This document shows positions 31,335-41,692 of a stretch of DNA of 64,000 nucleotides, piece after piece. Origin of the DNA: Flavobacterium covae (GTDB lineage Bacteria; Bacteroidota; Bacteroidia; Flavobacteriales; Flavobacteriaceae). The DNA lies in assembly GCA_019565575.1 (NCBI GenBank), contig CP067379.1, positions 1,860,001 through 1,924,000 on the forward strand, given 5' to 3'. The notes beneath the pieces are model-generated. The model was not told the origin of the DNA. It ran no database searches and saw only the letters and a program-made list of their open reading frames with translations. Every line of letters starts with the position of its first letter. Position 1 is the stretch's first letter. A program made the translations under genes and the position numbers.

Positions 31335-31808
31335 ATGATTCGATTGATAAGGAAAGAAGATAATAGAGAGGTAGCAGCTCTAATTCGAACCGTTTTAGAA
31401 GAGTATAAGGCTCCTAAGGAAGGAACTGCTTATGAAGATCCACAATTGGATGTTATGTTTGAAACTTATCAAAAGATTCAATCAGCTTATTTTATATTAG
31501 AACTTTCAGGAAAAATAGTAGGTTGCGCAGGTATAGCTCCTTTAAAAAATGCTACCACAGAAGTTTGCGAATTGCAAAAAATGTATTTTTTATCTTCAGT
31601 AAGAGGAAAAGGATGGGGGACTCAAATGATGAAGATTTGTCTTGATAAAGCAAAGGGAATGGGGTTTGAAAAATGTTATTTAGAAACTTTAACCACTATG
31701 GAAAAAGCCCAAAGATTATATTTAAAATCAGGATTTATATATTTGTCTGAACCCATGGGAAATACAGGTCATTCAGCTTGTCCTATTTGGATGTTGAAAG
31801 AATTATAA
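31335..31808 (+). CDS. GNAT-family N-acetyltransferase
   Basis: 157 residues, intact. Acetyl-CoA motif A is CELQKMYFLSSVRGKGWGTQ (VRGKGWG loop), followed by ETLTTMEKAQRLYLKSGFIY. The target is unknown. The 20-base gap to prmC and the same direction suggest co-transcription; PrmC-adjacent GNATs are common in Flavobacteria. Confidence 0.85.
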   Translation: MIRLIRKEDNREVAALIRTVLEEYKAPKEGTAYEDPQLDVMFETYQKIQSAYFILELSGKIVGCAGIAPLKNATTEVCELQKMYFLSSVRGKGWGTQMMKICLDKAKGMGFEKCYLETLTTMEKAQRLYLKSGFIYLSEPMGNTGHSACPIWMLKEL

Positions 31809-31827
31809 TTTAGATAAAAAGAAGAGT

Positions 31828-32696
31828 ATGTTACTAAAAGAGTATAAGGTACAATTTGAAAAAGAATTAATGAAAATTTATGAATCAAAGGAAATAGAAA
31901 GCTTCTTTTACTTGCTGCTAGAAGCTTTTCATGCTATGAAAAGAATTGATTTTGTGTTGAATCCTTATTTAGAATTAGATGCACTACAATTGTTGCAATG
32001 GGAAACAGTTTTAGGTCAATTAAAACAAGAAAAACCTATACAGTATATTTTGGGTGAAACTAATTTTTTTGGAATGTCTTTCTATGTTAATGAGCATACA
32101 TTAATTCCTAGACCTGAAACAGAAGAGTTAGTTGATTGGATTATTAAAACCGTTTCAACCTTTAAAAAGAACAAAAAATTAAAATTTTGGATATAGGAAC
32201 TGGAACAGGGTGTATTGCTATTTCATTGGCAAAAAATATACCAATGGCAGAGGTTTACGCGATAGATGTTTCTTTAAAAACCCTTGAAGTAGCAGAAAGA
32301 AATGCTAGAAAAAATAATGCAACAGTCCATTTTATTCATCAAGATATATTGATTTTAGAAAAATTAGAATCTACATTTGATATTATTGTTTCTAATCCTC
32401 CTTATGTTCGAAACGCAGAAAAAATAGAAATAAAGAAAAATGTTTTAGACTATGAACCTCATTTAGCATTGTTTGTAGAGGATACAAACCCCTTGATTTT
32501 TTACAAAAAAATAGCCCAATTAGCTATAAAAGGGTTGACTGAAAAAGGATGTCTTTTTTTTGAAATAAATCAGTATTTGGGAAAAGAAATGGTAGAGTTA
32601 ATGAAAGAATTACAGTTCGAAAATGTTGATTTACGTAAAGATATTTATGGAAACGATAGGATGTTAATAGGCGAAAAATCTAGTTTTTTAATTTGA
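31828..32696 (+). CDS. prmC: Release-factor glutamine methyltransferase PrmC (one frameshift)
   Basis: About 289 residues after repair. The N-terminal helical domain carries PIQYILGETNFFGM and LIPRPETEELVDW. The SAM fold has ILDIGTGTGCIAISLA, and the catalytic NPPY is in IIVSNPPYVRN. It methylates the Gln of the GGQ motif in peptide release factors. The break is near 32183-32186 (ttaaaatttt, one A missing), where ...KLKILDIGTG is restored. Confidence 0.92.
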
Positions 32697-32749
32697 CAAA
32701 AAAACAAACGTTTATCTGTGCTGTGTTGATTTTGTAATTTAAAATAAAT

Positions 32750-33994
32750 TTATTCATATCGTAAAGCTTCTATGGGATCAAGTTTAGAAGCTTTTAAAGC
32801 GGGGTAAGAACCAGAAATGATCGCTACTATAAAACAAACAATAAATGCAGAAATAATAGCGATCCAGGGAATTGCAAAGTCAAATTCTAATAAAGTAGCA
32901 AACCCATATCCTATTGATATGCCTCCTATTGTTCCTGCCAATCCACCCAATTGCCCAATGATTAAGGTTTCCATAAAAAATTGAAAAGCAATGGTTGTTC
33001 TTTTAGCTCCTAAAGCTTTTCGTGTTCCAATTTCACGAGTTCTTTCTGTAACAGAAACAAGCATGATATTCATGAGTGCAATAGAAGATCCAAAGATGGT
33101 TATAATTCCTATAACCCAAGCTGAAATATCAAGATAGGAAGTGAGCTCAATAATTCTTCGAATGAGGTCATCACTTCTTGAAATGCCAAAATCATTGTCT
33201 TCTACGGGATTTAATTTTCTAATAATACGCATTTTTAGAGTGGCATCATCTATAGCAAGGTCTAAAAACTCTTTTCTAGAGGTCATTACACTAGTTGTGT
33301 AATTAATATTAGGAGCACTAAAAAGAGATCGGGCTACCTGTAAAGGAATGAGTACCCTTAAATCTTGTTTGTTTCCAAAACTAGATCCTTTTTCTTTTAA
33401 AATACCAATTACTTTGAATTTAGCACCTCGTATACTAATAGTTTTGTCTAATGGATTAATATTTGCTAAAAGTTTTTTTTCAAAATCAGCCCCTAATAAA
33501 CATACAGGATGATTATTACTAATGTCTAATGTCGAAAAATTTCGTCCCTTAGCAATTTCAAAACCAGCATTTATAGTATAATTTTCATCTATCCCTAATA
33601 CGCTTACTTCAGGATCTGTTTTTTTATTTTCATATTTTATCTCTGCTGTAGTAGTAGCAATAAACGAAATAGAAGTATAAGTGAAAGGAAAATTGTATTT
33701 TTCTTTAAAAAATTGTGCTTGAGAATAAGTAATTATAGGATTTATTTTTTGATGTTGTTTTCCCTTTTTATGTCTCTTTATTTCGTCTTTGTACTGACTA
33801 ATAGAAAAGGTATTAGCTCCCATAGAGGTAAAATCTTTAGTAATAGTGTTACTTAGAGCAGATACTACAGTTAATATTCCAACAAGAGCCATTATTCCGA
33901 TAGCAATAATTAAGGCCGTTAACGTAGTTCGTAAGAATTGAGTACGGATAACATTTAAGGCAATTTTGATATTTTCTTTTACTAATCCTATCAT
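32750..33994 (-). CDS. MacB/FtsX-type ABC transporter permease
   Basis: 414 residues, intact. One N-terminal transmembrane helix (LTALIIAIGIMALVGILTVV) is followed by a ~220-residue periplasmic MacB-PCD domain. Three C-terminal helices come after LDISAWVIGIITIFGSSIAL, with the conserved MLVSVTERTREIGTRKALGA coupling segment. Such permeases work with a separate ATPase to export or to drive periplasmic mechanical work (MacB, LolCDE types). No ATPase gene is next to it. Confidence 0.88.
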   Translation of the reverse strand: MIGLVKENIKIALNVIRTQFLRTTLTALIIAIGIMALVGILTVVSALSNTITKDFTSMGANTFSISQYKDEIKRHKKGKQHQKINPIITYSQAQFFKEKYNFPFTYTSISFIATTTAEIKYENKKTDPEVSVLGIDENYTINAGFEIAKGRNFSTLDISNNHPVCLLGADFEKKLLANINPLDKTISIRGAKFKVIGILKEKGSSFGNKQDLRVLIPLQVARSLFSAPNINYTTSVMTSRKEFLDLAIDDATLKMRIIRKLNPVEDNDFGISRSDDLIRRIIELTSYLDISAWVIGIITIFGSSIALMNIMLVSVTERTREIGTRKALGAKRTTIAFQFFMETLIIGQLGGLAGTIGGISIGYGFATLLEFDFAIPWIAIISAFIVCFIVAIISGSYPALKASKLDPIEALRYE

Positions 33995-34170
33995 ATACCC
34001 ATATTAGTCTATCAGTTTGGTGAAATGTTACAATTAAAATCAAAATTTTAGTTTTCTTCGAAAAAATAAGATATTTGCAGAAGATAATAGCTTAGCATTT
34101 TAAGAATTTTAATTCGTTGTTTGTATAGATAAGCTAATGAATCTATAGTTTTAACTTAATATAAAAAATA

Positions 34171-35589
34171 ATGAAACCATCTATTCCAAAAGGGACTCGT
34201 GATTTTTCACCTTCAGAAGTAGCTAAAAGAAATTATATATTCGGAATCATTCGGAATCATTTTGAACGTTTTGGATTTCAACCTATAGAAACACCTACTT
34301 TTGAAAATTCAGAAACATTAATGGGGAAATATGGAGAAGAAGGAGACCGATTGATATTTAAAATTTTAAATTCAGGAAATTATTTTTTTAATAAAAGAAA
34401 AATTGATTTACCTATTAGTATTGAGCAATTACAAACGAATTCTGCAGAGACAATTTCAACAGAACAATTAATAGAATTAAATCAATTTACTAATAAAATT
34501 TCTGAAAAAGCACTTCGTTATGATTTGACTGTTCCGTTTGCGCGTTATGTGGTTCAACATCAAAACGAAATTGAGTTTCCATTCAAACGTTATCAAATGC
34601 AACCTGTTTGGAGAGCAGATAGACCTCAAAAAGGACGATTTAGAGAATTTTATCAATGCGATGCAGACGTGGTTGGGTCTACTTCGTTATGGCAAGAAGT
34701 AGAATTAGTTCAGTTATACGATGCTGTTTTTACTGATTTAGGTTTAAAAGGAGTAACTATTAAAATTAATAATCGTAAAATTTTATCAGGTATAGCTGAG
34801 GTAATAGGAGCTTCTGATAAGTTAATAGATTTTACCGTAGCCCTAGATAAATTAGATAAAATTGGAGAAGATGGCGTGAAAAAGAAATGCTAGAAAAAGG
34901 AATTACTGGAAGCAGCTATTCAAAAAATACAACCTCTTTTTAATTTTACAGGAACAATAACTGAAAAAATAGAAAAACTTTCAAAACTCTTAGAAAATTC
35001 TAATGAAGGAATGAAAGGAGTAGAAGAATTACAATTTATTTGCCAAAATATATTAGCGGTAGGACTTCAGGATTCTAAATTAGACTTAGACGTGACTCTT
35101 GCACGAGGACTAAATTATTATACGGGGGCTATATTTGAAGTCTCAGCGCCTATAGGAGTAAGTATGGGATCTATTGGTGGTGGTGGAAGATATGATGATT
35201 TGACAGGTATTTTTGGTCTAAAAAACATGAGTGGGGTAGGAATATCATTTGGTTTAGATCGAATTTATTTAGTTGTGGAAGAGTTAGGTTTATTTCCTGA
35301 AACAGTAACGGCTACTTCTAAAGCTATCTTTTTAAACTATGGAACCGAGGAAGCTCTGTTTTCAATGAAAGCCATAACTAAATTACGCCAATTAGGGATA
35401 AAAGTAGAGTTGTATCCTGATTCAGTAAAAATTGGTAAACAGTTTCAATATGCTGATAAAAGAGGTATTCCTTTCGCTATCATAGTAGGAGAAGAGGAAA
35501 TGAAAAAAGATCAATACAATTTAAAAAATCTTCAATCAGGTGAACAAAAAACAATGTCTTTTGATGCACTATTTGAGATTTTACAATAA
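34171..35589 (+). CDS. hisS: Histidyl-tRNA synthetase (two frameshifts)
   Basis: About 472 residues after repair. Class II motifs: [20 protein letters not shown] at the N terminus, [15 protein letters not shown], motif 2 [20 protein letters not shown], HisA-type [14 protein letters not shown], and motif 3 [12 protein letters not shown]...[13 protein letters not shown]-terminal anticodon-binding domain follows. It charges tRNA-His and is essential. Two breaks: A5 at 34879-34883 before G (A6 expected) and CTGGAAGC at 34906-34913, where CTGAAGC restores [13 protein letters not shown]. Breaks in an essential single-copy gene argue for sequence error. Confidence 0.93.
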
Positions 35590-35593
35590 ATAA

Positions 35594-35643
35594 TAAACAA
35601 GGTGTTCTAAGATTTTCTTGAAAATAGAAGAACACCTTGTTTG
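35594..35643. terminator. Bidirectional terminator between hisS and xerD
   Basis: A 14-bp perfect inverted repeat (aaacaaggtgttct / agaacaccttgttt) between the convergent genes, with A-rich and T-rich flanks. Confidence 0.8.
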
Positions 35644-35645
35644 AA

Positions 35646-36554
35646 TTAAATATGATTTTTACTTCTGGGATGGTATTTGTGAAGAACCTGATTCAGATGA
35701 GTGCGATCAAGGTGCATATAGATTTCTGTAGTAGTAATGCTTTCATGTCCTAACATCATTTGAATAGATCGAAGATCAGCACCATTTTCTAATAAATGAG
35801 TGGCAAACGAATGTCTAAAAGTATGTGGACTAATTGTTTTGTTTAAGTTTATTTTCTTTGCCAAATCTTTGATGATTGTAAAAATCATAGCTCGAGTAAG
35901 TTGTTTTCCTCTTCTATTAAGGAATAAAGTATCTTCATCTCCTTTTTGAATTTTGAGATGACAACGAATTTGATTTTTGTAAAAAGTAATATATTTTTGA
36001 GTGAGTTCATTTATAGGAACAAAACGCTGTTTGTTTCCTTTTCCCGTTATTTTGATAAATCCCTCCTCAAAAAACAAATCTGAGATTTTTAAAGTAATTA
36101 GTTCAGAAACTCGAAGTCCACAACTATACAGCGTCTCTAATATGGCTCGATTACGTTCGCCTTCAGGGGTAGAAAGATCAATGGCATTGATTAAATGATC
36201 TATATTTTCAATGCTAAGTATATCAGGTAGCTTTCTTCCTAATTTTGGGCTTTCTATTAATTCTAGGGGGTTGTCTTCTCGATAGTTTTCAAAAATAAGA
36301 TAACCAAAAAAACTTTTTAATCCTGAAATTAAACGAGCTTGACTCCTTGGGTTAATATTATTGGCAGTATAATATATGAAATCTTGAATGATTTCTTCTT
36401 TAATATTTATGGGAGAGTAGTTTAGATTGTAATGTGAAAGATATTGTATTAACTTCTCTATATCCATTGTATAATTTTCAATAGAATTTTTAGAAAGAGC
36501 TCTTTCGAGTTTTAAATAATGCTGGTAATCTTTTAAAAGGTTTTGCCAATTCAT
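35646..36554 (-). CDS. xerD: Tyrosine recombinase XerD
   Basis: 302 residues, intact. N-terminal SAM-like domain (YLKLERALSKNSIENYTMDI), then the catalytic domain. Catalytic residues: Arg in LYSCGLRVSEL, Lys in KITGKGNKQR, His-x-x-Arg in SPHTFRHSFATHLL, His in MLGHESITTTEIY and the Tyr in EIYMHLDR. Size and motifs fit the housekeeping dimer-resolution recombinase rather than a mobile-element integrase, and no att structure is near. It is convergent with hisS. Confidence 0.92.
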   Translation of the reverse strand: MNWQNLLKDYQHYLKLERALSKNSIENYTMDIEKLIQYLSHYNLNYSPINIKEEIIQDFIYYTANNINPRSQARLISGLKSFFGYLIFENYREDNPLELIESPKLGRKLPDILSIENIDHLINAIDLSTPEGERNRAILETLYSCGLRVSELITLKISDLFFEEGFIKITGKGNKQRFVPINELTQKYITFYKNQIRCHLKIQKGDEDTLFLNRRGKQLTRAMIFTIIKDLAKKINLNKTISPHTFRHSFATHLLENGADLRSIQMMLGHESITTTEIYMHLDRTHLNQVLHKYHPRSKNHI

Positions 36555-36576
36555 AAGACTATGTTATTATTTATAA

Positions 36577-36610
36577 AATAAAACCTCGGATGATTCCGAG
36601 GTTTTGTTTT
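36577..36610 (-). terminator. Terminator of the 36630-37334 outer-membrane protein gene
   Basis: A perfect 10-bp stem (aaacctcgga / tccgaggttt) with a 4-base loop; T-rich on the minus-strand 3' side. Confidence 0.75.
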
Positions 36611-36629
36611 TATTGATTTCGTTTTAATA

Positions 36630-37334
36630 TTAGAATTGGAAACCTAATTTTAAACCACCAATTGCGTTAGTGTATGTATTTGAAACTTTTCCTTCTCCAG
36701 TTTTTGTTACTGTAGTTGTGTTTCCATTTACTATTGTGGTTTCAACAGCATCTTGTGTTCCAGAATTGTAACCTAATCCAACTTCTACTCCAAGGTATAA
36801 TTTTTTAGTAAAATAATAATCAGCACCTACTGTAGCTCTAACACCAAAAGTAGAAGAACCAACTCCATTTACTCCAAGAGCGTTAACTGAACCAACTACC
36901 GTTGTAGAGTTGTTATTGTTTGATTGAGTCTTTTTGTGCTCTGCTCCTGTAAAATCAAAAACAATATCAGCTCCTACATAAGTTGATAAACGATCTGTTC
37001 CTGCAAAATGCTTTTCAGCTCCTAATGTGATAACTCTGTTCGTTGTTCTAGCAACTTCAGTTGTAGTATATTCTAAAGGAGTATTTTGGTTTACGATAGA
37101 GTTCTCTTCTCTCTTATTACTACCTAAACCTAAACCAGCTCTAACAGCTAAATCATCTTTTATAAAATATCTAAATTTAGCAGCTCCACCAATAGCGTCA
37201 AATTTAGTATTTAAAATACCTCCTGTAACACCTACTTCTGTCGTTAAAGTACCTTTAACAGGTTTGAAAGATTCTTGCGCATTAGCAAAACCGAAAGCAA
37301 AAACTGCAGCAGCAGTTAATAAAAATTTTTTCAT
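36630..37334 (-). CDS. Outer-membrane beta-barrel protein
   Basis: 234 residues, intact. Clear signal peptide MKKFLLTAAAVFAFGFANAQ. The mature part shows alternating hydrophobic/polar strands with Gly-rich turns and ends in the aromatic residue F (GGLKLGFQF), typical of an outer-membrane barrel of the OmpW/OprF-like small porin type. Loops are Asn/Thr-rich. The function is unknown; it may be abundantly expressed, given strong leader and terminator features. Confidence 0.8.
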   Translation of the reverse strand: MKKFLLTAAAVFAFGFANAQESFKPVKGTLTTEVGVTGGILNTKFDAIGGAAKFRYFIKDDLAVRAGLGLGSNKREENSIVNQNTPLEYTTTEVARTTNRVITLGAEKHFAGTDRLSTYVGADIVFDFTGAEHKKTQSNNNNSTTVVGSVNALGVNGVGSSTFGVRATVGADYYFTKKLYLGVEVGLGYNSGTQDAVETTIVNGNTTTVTKTGEGKVSNTYTNAIGGLKLGFQF

Positions 37335-37522
37335 TTTAGTTAATTTAATTTTTTTGCTAATTTAGAGAAAAAAGAAATACTCTGCAAATTATAAATGTCA
37401 GAATTTACATTAAAAGTAAAAAATATCTGTTTTTAGGATGTAAACCTCTTTTTTTGTGAAATTTGTTTAATATTTTTAGAGATTTTATTGACTAAAAGGT
37501 TTAACTATAAATTATTTATAAT

Positions 37523-38059
37523 ATGAAGAAGCCACTTTTTATATTGCTCTTGTTTCTTGTTATTTTTACAGGAAGGGCTCAGTTGATCACATTAGGGATA
37601 AAAGCAGGTGCAAATTATGCTAATTTTAAAAGTACTACTTTACAAACAAAAGCATTAACGAGTTATCATGCAGGTTTAATTGCTCAAATTAAAGTTTTAG
37701 AAGGTTTTAATCTACAACCAGAATTATTATATTCTACACAAGGAGCAACTTATGATTACGCTTTTCAAGAGTTTAAATCAGAGTTAGGATATGTTTCATT
37801 ACCTCTTATGGCTAAAATAGATTTAGGGAAAACATTAAGTTTAGAATTAGGACCTCAGTTTTCATGGTTAGCTTCTAAAAAGGTTAATTGGCAAACAGAT
37901 GTAAAAACACTTGATTTTAGTGCTAATGCAGGATTAGGTGTTAAACTTACAGACCGTTTATTTATTCAAGGAAGATATGTTTTAGGTCTCACCGAAATTG
38001 GAAAGAATGTGGATATTAAAAATAGTGTGGGACAGCTTTCATTAGGAGTATTGTTTTAA
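37523..38059 (+). CDS. Porin-family outer-membrane beta-barrel protein (PF13568 type)
   Basis: 178 residues, intact. Signal peptide to FTGRAQ; then the family pattern LGIKAGANYANFKS, FNLQPELLYSTQGATY, LGYVSLPLMAKIDLGKTLSL and SANAGLGVKLTDRLFIQGRY, ending VGQLSLGVLF. This is the Bacteroidetes OMP_b-brl_2 group, whose substrates are unknown. Transcribed divergently from the other small barrel gene; aroQ follows after a hairpin. Confidence 0.85.
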   Translation: MKKPLFILLLFLVIFTGRAQLITLGIKAGANYANFKSTTLQTKALTSYHAGLIAQIKVLEGFNLQPELLYSTQGATYDYAFQEFKSELGYVSLPLMAKIDLGKTLSLELGPQFSWLASKKVNWQTDVKTLDFSANAGLGVKLTDRLFIQGRYVLGLTEIGKNVDIKNSVGQLSLGVLF

Positions 38060-38076
38060 AATATAACATAAAAAAT

Positions 38077-38108
38077 AAAAAAATCATTCTTAATAGAATG
38101 GTTTTTTT
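38077..38108 (+). terminator. Terminator between the porin gene and aroQ
   Basis: Stem aaatcattct / agaatggttt (one G-T pair), loop taat, and T7. aroQ must therefore be transcribed by read-through or from a promoter not recognised here. Confidence 0.65.
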
Positions 38109-38130
38109 ATTTTTACAAAAATCTAAATCA

Positions 38131-38547
38131 ATGAAAATATGTATTATAAACGGACCTAATCTTAATTTATTAGGACGTAGAGAGCCAGAAATTTATGGAA
38201 GTAAAACTTTTGAGGATTTTTTTAAAGAGTTAGAACAAAGATTCCCTTTTATAGAATTGTCCTATTTTCAGAGTAATATAGAAGGAGAGATAATAGATAA
38301 ATTACAACAAATAGGTTTTTCTCATGATGGTATTGTATTAAATGCAGGTGCTTATACTCATACCTCTATAGGAATAGGAGATTGTGTAAAAGCAATTATG
38401 ACTCCAGTAGTAGAAGTACATATATCAAATACTTTTTCACGAGAAGAATTTCGTCATCAGTCCTATATTTCTCCTAATGCCAAAGGTGTAATCTTAGGTT
38501 TTGGATTAGAAAGTTACCGATTAGCTTTGGAAAGTTTTGTTAAATGA
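38131..38547 (+). CDS. aroQ: Type II 3-dehydroquinate dehydratase
   Basis: 138 residues when started at MKICIINGPNLNLLGRREPE (ATG 38131); an upstream in-frame GTG lies inside the terminator and is rejected. Signatures are INGPNLNLLGRREPEIYG with the catalytic Tyr, NAGAYTHTSIGIGD, and VEVHISNTFSREEFRHQSY (His and Arg). It performs the third step of the shikimate pathway. Confidence 0.95.
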   Translation: MKICIINGPNLNLLGRREPEIYGSKTFEDFFKELEQRFPFIELSYFQSNIEGEIIDKLQQIGFSHDGIVLNAGAYTHTSIGIGDCVKAIMTPVVEVHISNTFSREEFRHQSYISPNAKGVILGFGLESYRLALESFVK

Positions 38548-38625
38548 TGCCAGAATATTTTTGTTTTTATAGAAACGATTAACATTCTTAGTTTTGTAAT
38601 AGATATGCAGCTCGTAAAAGAAAAT

Positions 38626-39392
38626 TTACTTTATAAAAATATCATAGCTTAGTCGTATTAGAGTACCTATAACGACTGTTAAAAAGAAAATTCTAATAAC
38701 TTGATTTCCTTTTTGATGGCTATTTTTGCTCCTAGCCATCCACCTAAACCATTGCAGATAGCCATAGGAATTGCTATAATCCAAATAATTTTACCTTTTA
38801 AGATAAATAAACATAAAGAGCCAATGTTGGAGGCTATATTAATTAATTTAGCATGTGCAGAAGCGTGTAAAAAATCAAGTCCTAAAATAACAATAAAAGA
38901 AACAATTAAAAAGCTTCCTGTACCAGGACCTATAAAACCATCATAAAATCCTATAAGACTACTAATAATACAACCAAGAAATAAAAAATTATTTTTAGAA
39001 ATGTTTTTGGGTTGATGAATACCGAAATCCTTTTTTATGAAAGTATAAAAAGCGAGTGCAATTAAAATGAAGAATAATAATGGTTTCATGAAATAATTGC
39101 TTACTAATGTAAGTAAATAAGAACCCCAAAAAGCACTAAAAAAGGAAAAAAAAGCCATAATTAGTAATGATTTCCAGTACATAGTGACATTTTTTAGATA
39201 CTGAACTGCTGCAATAGAAGTTCCTGTAATCGCGGGTACTTTTAGCGACCCTATTAAATTAGAAATAGAAAGATTAGGAAGTAAAATCAGAGCTACGGGA
39301 GTTTGTATGAGTCCTCCTCCTCCAGCGATAGCATCGATGAATCCTGCAATAAATGAAGCGAAACAAAGTATAATGATAAGATAAGTTTCCAA
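38626..39392 (-). CDS. TauE/SafE-family membrane permease (one frameshift)
   Basis: About 255 residues after repair, with eight or so transmembrane helices. The signatures FIAGFIDAIAGGGGLIQTPV and IGFYDGFIGPGTGSFLIV are those of the sulfite exporter TauE/SafE family (PF01925). The break is at T5 38710-38714 (A6 expected on the coding strand before G), which restores IKKGNQVIRIFFLTVVIG to the stop at 38626. Transport of sulfite or organosulfonate-derived anions is inferred from the family only. No sulfur-metabolism genes are adjacent. Confidence 0.85.
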
Positions 39393-39624
39393 AAAAAGAT
39401 ATTTAGTTTGTAGTTTTTATTTCAAGAAACTGTCCTAAAGAAGTATAATTGTATCATCATATTTGGCTTTATCTAATTAACTTCATCCTAGTCAACTCAA
39501 AGGAGATTTTGAAGGAAGTAAAAAAATGGCTAATTATTAATGGTACACTAAAATTTATTATCTAAGTGATGGATTATACGTTATAATGCTACTTTTCGGA
39601 CAGTTTTGTGTGTTTAAAGTAGGG

Positions 39625-40936
39625 TTATGCTCTTATAATATTTGCACCTAAAGCCCTCAAACGTTCATCTATACGTTCATAACCTCGATCAATTTGTTCG
39701 ATGTTTTGAATAGTACTAGTGCCTTTAGCTGTTAAAGCAGCAATTAATAAGGAAATACCTGCTCTGATATCCGGTGAACTCATAGTTGTGGCTTTTAGTT
39801 GTGATTGGAAATTGTGTCCCATAACAACGGCTCTATGAGGGTCACATAGCATTATTTTAGCTCCCATATCAATTAGTTTGTCAACAAAAAACAAACGGCT
39901 TTCAAACATTTTTTGATGAATTAAGACATCTCCTTTTGCTTGGGTAGCTACAACCAATATTATACTTAATAAATCAGGAGTGAAACCAGGCCAAGGAGCA
40001 TCGGCTATTGTTAGGATAGAACCATCAATATCTGTTTTAATTTCATATCCATTAGTGTGAGCAGGAATATAAATATCGTCTCCTTTTTTTTTCAATGGTG
40101 ATACCTAATTTTCTAAAAACATTAGGGATAACACCAAGATTTTCCCAACTTACATTTTTTATTGTAATTTCACTTCGGGTCATGGCAGCTAGTCCTATCC
40201 AAGATCCTATTTCAATCATATCAGGTAAAATACGATGCTCGCAACCTCCTAATGATTCAACCCCTTCGATGGTTAAGAGATTTGAACCAATACCGTTGAT
40301 TTTAGCTCCCATTGCATTTAACATTTTGCACAACTGTTGTAAATAAGGTTCACATGCTGCATTATATATTGTTGTTGTGCCTTCTGCTAATACGGCAGCC
40401 ATTACAATATTTGCTGTTCCCGTAACAGAAGCCTCGTCTAATAACATATAAGTTCCTTTAAGTCTTCCATCTATTTCTACTCCATAGAAATGATCCGCTC
40501 TTTCGTACCTAAATTTTGCCCCTAAATTTATAAAACCTTCAAAATGGGTGTCTAAACGACGACGACCAATTTTGTCTCCACCTGGTTTAGGTATATAACC
40601 ACAGCCAAAACGAGCTAATAAAGGACCTATAATCATGATGGAACCACGAAGACTTCCTCCTTCTTTTTTGAAAGTTTCTGTTTTTAAATAATTTATATTT
40701 ACTTCATCAGCCTGAAAAGTATAATCTCCAGGACCGTTTTTTTGAATCTTAACACCCAAATTCCCTAATAATGAAATTAGTTTATTAACATCAATAATAT
40801 CAGGGATATTCGTTATGCGTACTTTTTCAGAAGTTAAAAGTACCGGACATAAAACTTGTAGTGCCTCATTTTTTGCACCTTGTGGTTGAACGTTTCCTTT
40901 AAGAGGTTTTCCTCCTTCAATTTTAAAAGTTCCCAT
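39625..40936 (-). CDS. murA: UDP-N-acetylglucosamine 1-carboxyvinyltransferase MurA (one frameshift)
   Basis: About 436 residues after repair. It transfers enolpyruvate from PEP to UDP-GlcNAc, the first committed step of peptidoglycan synthesis. The N terminus [20 protein letters not shown] has the conserved Lys22-Asn23, [19 protein letters not shown] lies in the middle, and the C-terminal half ends with ALGANIIRA. The active-site loop reads [20 protein letters not shown], with Asp121 where the E. coli enzyme has Cys115. The break is T9 at 40084-40092 (A8 expected), giving [14 protein letters not shown]. It is the last gene of the DUF493-DUF4290-murA group. Confidence 0.93.
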
Positions 40937-40971
40937 GTTTTGAATTATAAGTTATGGAGCTCTGTGGGCTC

Positions 40972-41691
40972 TTAGTTATTTTTTTTAAAAGGTCTTTTTA
41001 TCTGAATGTTTTTCTGGTTTTTATGCTTACCATTGTTGTTGTTACTACTACTAGTACTTTGCATTTTATTAGATGTTCTTTTGTTAGTACGCATTAAATC
41101 ATGTGTGTTGGAAAGTTCTTCAGTAGAAGAAGAAAGATTTATTTTTCCTCCAGATAATTCATATAAATGTTCAAATATGACAGCGTCAGTTACAGTGTCT
41201 TTATTCCAACTTAAATAGCTTTTTTTCATGTGATTTGCAATTACACGAATTAAAGCATTTTTAAGATCCCCATTTTCCCATTCATTGGCTTTGTCTATCA
41301 TATAAGTGATATTGTTACCGTAAAAACGATATTTTGGAAAGTTTTGAGGGTATGCTAAAGGAGCTGCTTTCATATTGATTACCTCGCGAGTAGGAATTGG
41401 ATAAGGAGAATCAACATCTAATTGGAAATCAGACATGATAAATAATTGATCCCAAAGTTTATGTTGAAAATCAGGAACATCACGTAAATGGGGATTCATT
41501 CCTCCCATTACACCAATAATATACTTTGCTAGTTTATTGCGCTCTTCTCTACTTTCAACGGTAATCGCTTGATTAATCAAGTTATGAAGATGACGGCCGT
41601 ATTCAGGTATAACAAGTGATTTCCTTTCAGAGTTATACTCTAAAAATTGAATTGCTTCTAAAACTTGATCTGTATTAAATTTTGTACTCAT
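40972..41691 (-). CDS. DUF4290 domain protein
   Basis: 239 residues, intact. The conserved part (residues 1-185) includes YNSERKSLVIPEYGRHLHNL, YIIGVMGGMNPHLRDVPDF and KAAPLAYPQNFPKYRFYG, which I recognise as DUF4290, a family found in Bacteroidetes next to murA. The C terminus is low complexity: Ser/Asn-rich with a basic end (IKRPFKKNN). Function unknown. It lies one base after the DUF493 gene and 35 bases before murA. Confidence 0.75.
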   Translation of the reverse strand: MSTKFNTDQVLEAIQFLEYNSERKSLVIPEYGRHLHNLINQAITVESREERNKLAKYIIGVMGGMNPHLRDVPDFQHKLWDQLFIMSDFQLDVDSPYPIPTREVINMKAAPLAYPQNFPKYRFYGNNITYMIDKANEWENGDLKNALIRVIANHMKKSYLSWNKDTVTDAVIFEHLYELSGGKINLSSSTEELSNTHDLMRTNKRTSNKMQSTSSSNNNNGKHKNQKNIQIKRPFKKNN

Positions 41692-41692
41692 T

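Noticed and set aside
34240..34262. Tandem 11-base repeat (ttcggaatcat twice) in hisS
   Set aside because: It is in frame and encodes normal HisRS sequence ([14 protein letters not shown]); not a mutation.
35646..36554. Tyrosine recombinase as an integrase of a mobile element
   Set aside because: Length, motifs and housekeeping context fit XerD; no att repeats or cargo genes.
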